From NCBI RefSeq assembly GCF_007741535.1, contig NZ_CP036525.1:7068001-7132000 (forward strand): a stretch of DNA of 64,000 nucleotides, in the 5' to 3' direction. A model generated the notes under the pieces. The model saw nothing but the letters and a program-made list of their open reading frames with translations, did no database searches and was not told the origin of the DNA. Below are positions 59,353 through 64,000 of this stretch, piece after piece. The translations under genes were made by a program, and so were the position numbers. This stretch comes from Rubripirellula lacrimiformis (GTDB taxonomy: Bacteria; Planctomycetota; Planctomycetia; Pirellulales; Pirellulaceae). Within the stretch, counting starts at the first letter, position 1. Each line of letters begins with the position of its first letter.

Positions 59353-59650
59353 GACAAATGTTCTCGGTGAAGCGTGTCAAAGGTGAAACTCGCACGGCCG
59401 CATTTCTGCGTGGGAATCGTGCGATGCTCGTCAGCCTATCCAGTCTGACTGATTGCTTGAAAAATACCACGCCCCAGAGCGCGCAGAGCCCCTGGTCGTT
59501 AGATTCGGACAAATTCCGCCAAATCTCCCTTCCGAGAATTACGGTCATGCCACCGCCGTGCCGGGATCCGAAAATCGACGCTTGGTCTACAATCGTTCAG
59601 GACCAGCGATTTTGAGTCTGGGTTCGTTTGAAATGAATAAGGAGAGATGC

Positions 59651-60454
59651 ATGTCCGGTTCGCCTGAGCAGGATGATTCGGTGCCGCAGTCAGCCCAGAC
59701 ATCGTTGGGATTTTCCCAGAAGGGATCAGGACGCATCGGCGGCAAATCCAAGGCTGGCGGGATAGCCGTGATCGCCCTGGTCGCCATCTATTCGTTCTCT
59801 GCCCCGATGCTGAACGAGCGATTTGGGTGGTCGCTGCCGGCGGTGCAAACCGACCGTGACGGCAACGTTCGCATGGCGGATTCGGCATCCGATGCGAAGG
59901 GTGGTGGCACCAAGACTGGGGATACCAGCGCGGTCGGCACCAACCCGTCCAACGCAAAAACCACCGGCGATACGGTCGATCGATCTTCGTCGCCCATGTC
60001 GACCGCGACGGCCAACGATTCGCCGACTGCGGGGGGGGCCGGTTCGGCAACAGGTTCAGACGACCTGCTGCACGGATTGCTGAAAGAGGTTTCGCCCAAT
60101 CGATACCTATCGCCGGCCGGATTGCTGTACACGCCCGGCAGCGCCGAAGGACACCGACTGGAACACCTGCGGCGGCATACCAAGGACGACCCTGGACGTC
60201 CCGGCAGCCATGGTGTCTTTGATGGCGACATGGAAGGCGCGTTGGTGACGATCGATCGCGCTTACGAACGGGCCAAGAAGAATCAGCGAACCACCAAGAA
60301 GGTCGACGATGGGCGAACGATCTACACCGTCGACATGGGAGGCCGAATCGGATTTGTCGGCGGACGCGACGGAAAACGCAAACGCAACCCGATGGCCCGA
60401 CGGGTCCGAATCGTGCTCGATGGCGACCGAGTCATCACGGCCTACCCGATGTAG
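59651..60454 (+). CDS. Membrane-anchored protein with conserved C-terminal basic domain (possible nuclease fold)
   Basis: 267 residues from ATG 59651, six bases after AAGGAG; the frame is open upstream to 59453, but nothing there looks coded. One membrane helix (IAVIALVAIYSFSAPML) near residue 40, then a low-complexity Gly/Ser/Thr/Asp linker, then a compact domain: YLSPAGLLYTPGSAEGHRLEHLRRH, HGVFDG, RTIYTVDMGGRIGFVGG, RVRIVLDGDRVITAYPM. I infer (weakly) a BECR/EndoU-like RNase fold, because small toxins of that fold combine an early H-x-x-x-H region with a late VITAYP-type strand. No immunity gene is evident next to it. A planctomycete-specific family is equally possible. Confidence 0.6.
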   Translation: MSGSPEQDDSVPQSAQTSLGFSQKGSGRIGGKSKAGGIAVIALVAIYSFSAPMLNERFGWSLPAVQTDRDGNVRMADSASDAKGGGTKTGDTSAVGTNPSNAKTTGDTVDRSSSPMSTATANDSPTAGGAGSATGSDDLLHGLLKEVSPNRYLSPAGLLYTPGSAEGHRLEHLRRHTKDDPGRPGSHGVFDGDMEGALVTIDRAYERAKKNQRTTKKVDDGRTIYTVDMGGRIGFVGGRDGKRKRNPMARRVRIVLDGDRVITAYPM

Positions 60455-60532
60455 CAGTCCCCCCCAAACTTCGAACATCGATACCGAACAATTTTCACAC
60501 ATCCCTCTTCCTGCCATCGGAGCCTGCTCGCC

Positions 60533-60883
60533 GTGAGCCCCAAACATTCCATTGATTTCTGTCCCGTTTGCGGTGGCGGACTGTGTGGCATCCGCGTCTG
60601 CGGTGTCGCGGACGAAAATTCCGAAGACCGTTTTGCCAAGACCGGATCGACCGAACCACACGGGCTGATCATCTGTGACGAATGCGAAGCGATTTGGTTA
60701 GAACCCGATATCGCGACGCCGCATCAGTACCCGGCGATCGAAGACGCGCAGTGCCCGATCTGCCACGATCCGTTGTGGGGCAAACAAAGCCGATGGGCCA
60801 ACATGGACGACATCGAAATGTTGAATTGGCAGTACGCGGTCAATCCGGACTTGGACGGGGCAACCGACGAAGGTACCGCCTAG
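60533..60883 (+). CDS. Small zinc-ribbon-like protein
   Basis: 116 residues from GTG 60533. Three cysteine pairs suggest metal binding: FCPVCGGG, CDECEAIWLEP and CPICHDPLW. The middle element (ICDECEAIWLEPD) is like the zinc-ribbon knuckles of planctomycete small proteins. Acidic C-terminus. No enzyme motif; probably a structural or regulatory zinc protein. It starts 78 bases after the preceding gene and could share its transcript. Confidence 0.65.
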   Translation: MSPKHSIDFCPVCGGGLCGIRVCGVADENSEDRFAKTGSTEPHGLIICDECEAIWLEPDIATPHQYPAIEDAQCPICHDPLWGKQSRWANMDDIEMLNWQYAVNPDLDGATDEGTA

Positions 60884-60885
60884 TG

Positions 60886-60960
60886 GGTCCGGCGCAAGCG
60901 TCTGATGGTAGGTCCGGCGCAAGCGTCTGATGGCAGGTCCGGCGCAAGCGTCCGCTGGGC
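60886..60960. repeat. Three tandem 25-bp repeats
   Basis: Units begin GGTCCGGCGCAAGCGTCTGA: 60886-60910, 60911-60935 (one base different) and 60936-60960 (diverged at its 3' end). They start two bases after a stop codon and occupy the whole gap to the convergent gene. The arrangement is a direct tandem array without spacers. Confidence 0.9.
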
Positions 60961-60989
60961 GGTTCGCGTGGGGCGCGACACCACACGGT

Positions 60990-61352
60990 TTAGCGGAACA
61001 CGTCGACGGCACAGACCAGCCGCGGTTTGCCTTGGTAGATGACCGTCTGGCCGGGCTGAAGTTGACGGACACAGTCCCATCCACCTTGGGTTGGCCACAG
61101 ATTCTGTTTCCCGTCGGGTCGAACGATCGCAAAGCTGCCCGCGTCCATGCAAACGATCAGGGCTTCGCAGTTTTCCAAGGTCAGCCCATCATCAATCTGG
61201 TCGTCGTCAAAGAATTTATCCCGGTACGCAACTTCCCCACTTGGCTTGGCGGACGCAGCCGCCGGGCCGTGCAGATCCTGCTGCTTCAGGTCCTGCTGTT
61301 CCCGTCGGTCCGTGGACCGGGGCAGCTTCTTGGTGGGGGTTAAATTCGTCAT
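60990..61352 (-). CDS. Hypothetical protein with small beta-rich C-terminal domain
   Basis: 120 residues from ATG 61352, preceded by AAGGA; an upstream ATG at 61391 is possible. The N-terminal 45 residues are charged and Gln-rich (disordered); from about 46 there is a compact stretch (DGLTLENCEALIVCMDAGSFAIVRPDGK, WDCVRQLQPGQTVIYQGKPRLV) that reads like a small beta barrel. No family recognised. Convergent with the zinc-ribbon gene across the 25-bp repeats. Confidence 0.55.
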   Translation of the reverse strand: MTNLTPTKKLPRSTDRREQQDLKQQDLHGPAAASAKPSGEVAYRDKFFDDDQIDDGLTLENCEALIVCMDAGSFAIVRPDGKQNLWPTQGGWDCVRQLQPGQTVIYQGKPRLVCAVDVFR

Positions 61353-61506
61353 GCGGGCATCCTTGGGACTGCATCTGACACGGTAGGTCAATCATAGGTT
61401 AGAAACCAGCAGGTTGCCGCCCCCTTAAACATCGACTTCGAACTTTGCCGGTCGCCCCAAACACATCGCTCGCCAAACATCTCCCCGCCCGCTGATCGAA
61501 AAAGAC

Positions 61507-62118
61507 GTGCTGAAAAAAATTGAAATCCCATCCAGCGTTGATCGCAGGCCGATTCCTGACAAAATCAAACAGCGCATTGATTCTGCGCTAGCCCGAATCG
61601 AAAGGTTCCAGGACCGTTGGGATCGGCCCCAGATCGAGCAGTTTGTCGCGGCCGATTATGCCCACGTTTATCAGTCACTCGACTGGACACTTCAGACCCA
61701 AATGACGATCGGCCAGCGATTCGTCGAATGGGGATGCGGGTTCGCAATCGTCAGTGCCGCAGCCGCGACGCTTGGCTTGGACGTGATCGGCATCGAAGCC
61801 GAAGATGTCCTGCTAACCCAAGGCCGAGAAACGATTGCCGACTGGGATGTCGAACTGGAACTGTTTCACGGCAACTTTTTGCCGCCGGGCGCACAGCGAT
61901 TGGCCGACGATCCAATGCTGCCCAGCTTGGGACACCCGGTCCCCGATGCTTATGCGAAGATCGGATTGGACTTGGACGATTTTGCGATCGTGTATTCCTA
62001 TCCTTGGCCAGGCGAAGACGACTTTCACGAGGTCGTCTTCGAACGCTACGCCGCTCGCGGTGCACTGCTGTTGATGTTCTGTGGCCCGAACGACATTCGG
62101 CTGTACCGCAAAACCTGA
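61507..62118 (+). CDS. SAM-dependent methyltransferase-like protein
   Basis: 203 residues from GTG 61507. Motif I of class I methyltransferases is visible as FVEWGCGFAIVSAAAATLG followed by the acidic end of strand 2 (VIGIEAED). Later strands (FAIVYSYPWPGEDDF and ARGALLLMFCG) fit a Rossmann-type fold. Substrate unknown. The protein is short, without a cap domain, and no partner gene is next to it; similar orphan genes are often seen in planctomycetes. Confidence 0.65.
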   Translation: MLKKIEIPSSVDRRPIPDKIKQRIDSALARIERFQDRWDRPQIEQFVAADYAHVYQSLDWTLQTQMTIGQRFVEWGCGFAIVSAAAATLGLDVIGIEAEDVLLTQGRETIADWDVELELFHGNFLPPGAQRLADDPMLPSLGHPVPDAYAKIGLDLDDFAIVYSYPWPGEDDFHEVVFERYAARGALLLMFCGPNDIRLYRKT

Positions 62119-62384
62119 CGTCGATGAAAGCGATCCGCCAGAGCCAGCGAGCAGATCGGCGAGGCCGTCTGTGGGCGGCTCAGCCGAGGAGATCAAGATT
62201 GCGTCAGTCATCGCTATCCGTGAGGCCCGCTCGGCGGCTAAGCCGGCCGTTCTCGTCAGCGGCCGGGAATCCCCCAATGCCCGTGGCCTCACGGCCAGCG
62301 GATCACTAGGGTCGCTGAAAGTTCGACTAAATCGACAAGCCGTTGGCGAATTTCGCAACCTTCAATTCACCGCTTGCGTGCGAA
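62119..62384. other. Intergenic stretch with repeat-like GC-rich sequence
   Basis: About 270 bases between convergent genes. It contains GCGGCTAAGCCGGCCG and GTCAGCGGCCGGGAATCCCC, reminiscent of the repeat at 41734-41785. No gene recognised. Confidence 0.4.
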
Positions 62385-62849
62385 TTAAACTTCGACTTCG
62401 AAGATCGCTTCGATTTCGACGGCGATTCCACCGGGCAGGGCGTTGGTGCCCAGGGCGCTGCGGGCTGCGACACCGTTTTCTTCGCCAAAGACGTCGCGGA
62501 ATAGTTCGCTGCATCCGTTGATCACGGCGGGTTGCTGATCAAATCGGTCGGTACAACGGACCAATCCCAGCAGCTTTACCAGACGCTTGACCTTGTCCAG
62601 GCTGCCGAGATTGGTTTGCAGAGTCGCCAGCATTCCCAAGCCGGTGATGCGAGCGGCCTCGTACCCGGCTTCCACATCCATGTCCAAACCCAGTCGACCG
62701 GTGATCAGCTTTTTGTCGGCTTTCAGCGGGCCGTGGCCGGACAGGTACGCCATGTTGCCGGCGATCACGATCGGCTTGTACACGCCAACCGGTTTCGGGG
62801 ACGGCGGCAATTCCAACTTCAGTTCGATCAATTTAGCTTCGGCGCTCAT
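62385..62849 (-). CDS. RidA/YjgF family protein
   Basis: 154 residues from ATG 62849, preceded by GGAGAAG. Family features: IVIAGNMAYLSGHGPL near the start, the AARSALGTNALPGGIAVEIEAIF C-terminal core with the Arg and the Glu typical of the fold. It belongs to the longer (about 155-residue) branch of the superfamily rather than the 128-residue archetype RidA. Archetypal members hydrolyse reactive enamine/imine intermediates, but activity of this branch is less certain. Trimeric, cytosolic. No related pathway genes adjoin it. Confidence 0.88.
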   Translation of the reverse strand: MSAEAKLIELKLELPPSPKPVGVYKPIVIAGNMAYLSGHGPLKADKKLITGRLGLDMDVEAGYEAARITGLGMLATLQTNLGSLDKVKRLVKLLGLVRCTDRFDQQPAVINGCSELFRDVFGEENGVAARSALGTNALPGGIAVEIEAIFEVEV

Positions 62850-62988
62850 CAAAAACTTCTCCGTGGGGAAAACCTAGAATCCGCAAAACGTAAGCCACCG
62901 GCGAGGGTTTGAAAACGATAGGATCAAACAAATCGGGGCCAACCCGGTTGCGATCGGTTTCCTAAAACTCGTTGGAAGGAAGACAAAA

Positions 62989-64000
62989 ATGTGCTCGCCC
63001 GTTCAGTTCTCGCTGTTTGGATTTCAGGTCGCCCCGCTGGGGTCGTCGCAAATCGCGTCGGTGGCCGCCGTTGCCCTGGCTCTGTTTGTGTCGGCGCCCA
63101 ACCCGGTGTCCGCTGCCGACCACTATGGTTTGACGCCCGGTCCGGTGGAACTCCAGTCGCTTGGCCCGATCACTTTCGCCGGCAAAGGTGTGTTGCTGGT
63201 CGGCGATCCGAAAGCCGCCACGGTCTACGCGATCGCGATCGCCCCGGACGCTTCGGCAACGACCAACGCCGCTGCGAATCCCAAGGACGCCGCAAAGCTA
63301 GAAATCGCTGATATCCGCCGGGCCATTGGCGATGCGGTGCGATCCAACGGCAGTGACATTACGATCGGCGACTTGGCCGTCGATCCCGATTCAGGAACCA
63401 TCATCGTTTCGGCCGAAGGAAAAGGTCGTCGACACCTGTCGCGAATCCGCCATGATGGCACGGTCCAGATGATCAATCTCAGCAAGGTCGAACATGCCCG
63501 CAAACAATTGCCCAATCCGCCAGCCGACAAACTGACCGGCGAAGGTCGACGCCAAAAGAATCTGCGTCTGGAATCGATCACCGACATCGCCTTCTTTGAC
63601 GGCAAGGTCATGGTGTCAGGTATCTCGGCCGATGAATCCCCATCGAACGTGATGGAGTTTTCGTTTCCGTTTTCGGACAACAGCGTCGTCACCAATGTCC
63701 AGATTTATCACGCGGCTCATGGACGCGTCGAAGAACCTGCGATCCGCACTTTCATCCCAATGACGATCGATGGTTTGCCAACCTTGTTGGCGGGGTTCAC
63801 GTGCACACCACTGGTCCGGTTCCCAATCGATAGCCTAGGCGGCAAAGACACGGTCCGGGGCACAACCGTTGCCGAACTGGGCAACTGGAACAGCCCGATC
63901 GATTTGATCGCCTACGAAAAAGACGGCCAGACCAATTTGTTGATGAGCAACACGGCCCGTGGAGTCATGAAGATCAGCACCGACCAAATCCAAAACGCGC
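62989..64000 (+). CDS. Secreted protein of unknown function (3' partial)
   Basis: ATG 62989, 8 bases after GGAAGGA, opens a frame that stays open for 337 codons to the window end. A signal peptide is visible (SSQIASVAAVALALFVSA, cleaved near NPVSAAD). The mature part looks like a beta-propeller or similar repeat protein: FAGKGVLLVGDPKAATVYAI, LAVDPDSGTIIVSAEGKGRR, LESITDIAFFDGKVMVSGIS, LLMSNTARGVMKIS. This pattern is common in planctomycete exported proteins but no function can be assigned. It has good coding character, with no competing frame on either strand. Confidence 0.8.
   Translation, partial: MCSPVQFSLFGFQVAPLGSSQIASVAAVALALFVSAPNPVSAADHYGLTPGPVELQSLGPITFAGKGVLLVGDPKAATVYAIAIAPDASATTNAAANPKDAAKLEIADIRRAIGDAVRSNGSDITIGDLAVDPDSGTIIVSAEGKGRRHLSRIRHDGTVQMINLSKVEHARKQLPNPPADKLTGEGRRQKNLRLESITDIAFFDGKVMVSGISADESPSNVMEFSFPFSDNSVVTNVQIYHAAHGRVEEPAIRTFIPMTIDGLPTLLAGFTCTPLVRFPIDSLGGKDTVRGTTVAELGNWNSPIDLIAYEKDGQTNLLMSNTARGVMKISTDQIQNA

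Noticed and set aside
60886-60960. CRISPR array
   Set aside because: Three direct 25-bp units follow each other without spacers.

Overview
The window looks like chromosomal DNA of a planctomycete, probably Pirellulales or Rhodopirellula-like. I infer this from gene types: an ISAzo13-type transposase, an ECF sigma factor coupled to a Ser/Thr-kinase/propeller gene, a TPR/FG-GAP/ASPIC-UnbV lipoprotein, sensor kinases with an HNVGN phospho-acceptor motif, an N-type ATPase and a FAAL-PKS pair. No rRNA, tRNA or CRISPR array was seen. All assignments come from reading motifs by eye; no database search was run.

Bases 1-13.5 kb carry a signalling and chemotaxis block that is visibly more AT-rich than the rest. 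It starts with an HD-GYP c-di-GMP phosphodiesterase (5' end outside the window) overlapping a PilZ-like gene. A cheY follows, then a nested insertion-sequence pile-up, then cheA, cheW, a soluble double-PAS chemoreceptor, a second cheY, cheB, cheR and a CheX-like phosphatase. An ISAzo13-like element (3223-4563) sits inside the transposase gene of an older element (2243-5224), with perfect 17-bp ends and a 3-bp target duplication; removing it restores a 501-codon frame. A decayed ISAs1-like transposase lies beside it.

Bases 13.8-26.1 kb hold a broken kinase-propeller gene coupled to an intact ECF sigma factor (minus strand), an arsD-arsA pair, and a two-partner secretion system: a large filamentous-haemagglutinin-type exoprotein and its POTRA/beta-barrel transporter.

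Bases 27.1-38.2 kb form a tightly packed signal-transduction cluster: a membrane protein with a kinase-like helical region but no ATPase domain, a CHASE-PAS histidine kinase, a periplasmic branched-chain-amino-acid-type binding protein without any transporter genes, a second PAS histidine kinase, a small protein, a REC-kinase-REC hybrid and a REC-HDOD effector. Most junctions overlap by a few bases. This is the best candidate here for an undescribed system: a phosphorelay in which a stand-alone binding protein may feed two sensors.

Bases 38.6-48.8 kb carry a repeat-rich lipoprotein and a complete N-ATPase operon in the order atpD-C-Q-R-B-E-F-A-G, with no separate delta gene but a b subunit whose C-terminus resembles delta. 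Bases 48.9-59 kb (minus strand) hold a protein with an IQM-like HHSSFL/SGHYRP domain, a one-module reducing type I PKS (KS-AT-DH-ER-KR-ACP, no thioesterase) and a fatty-acyl-AMP ligase with its own carrier domain. The last 5 kb contain small planctomycete-type secreted or hypothetical genes, a methyltransferase-like gene, a RidA-family gene and a secreted protein running off the window end.
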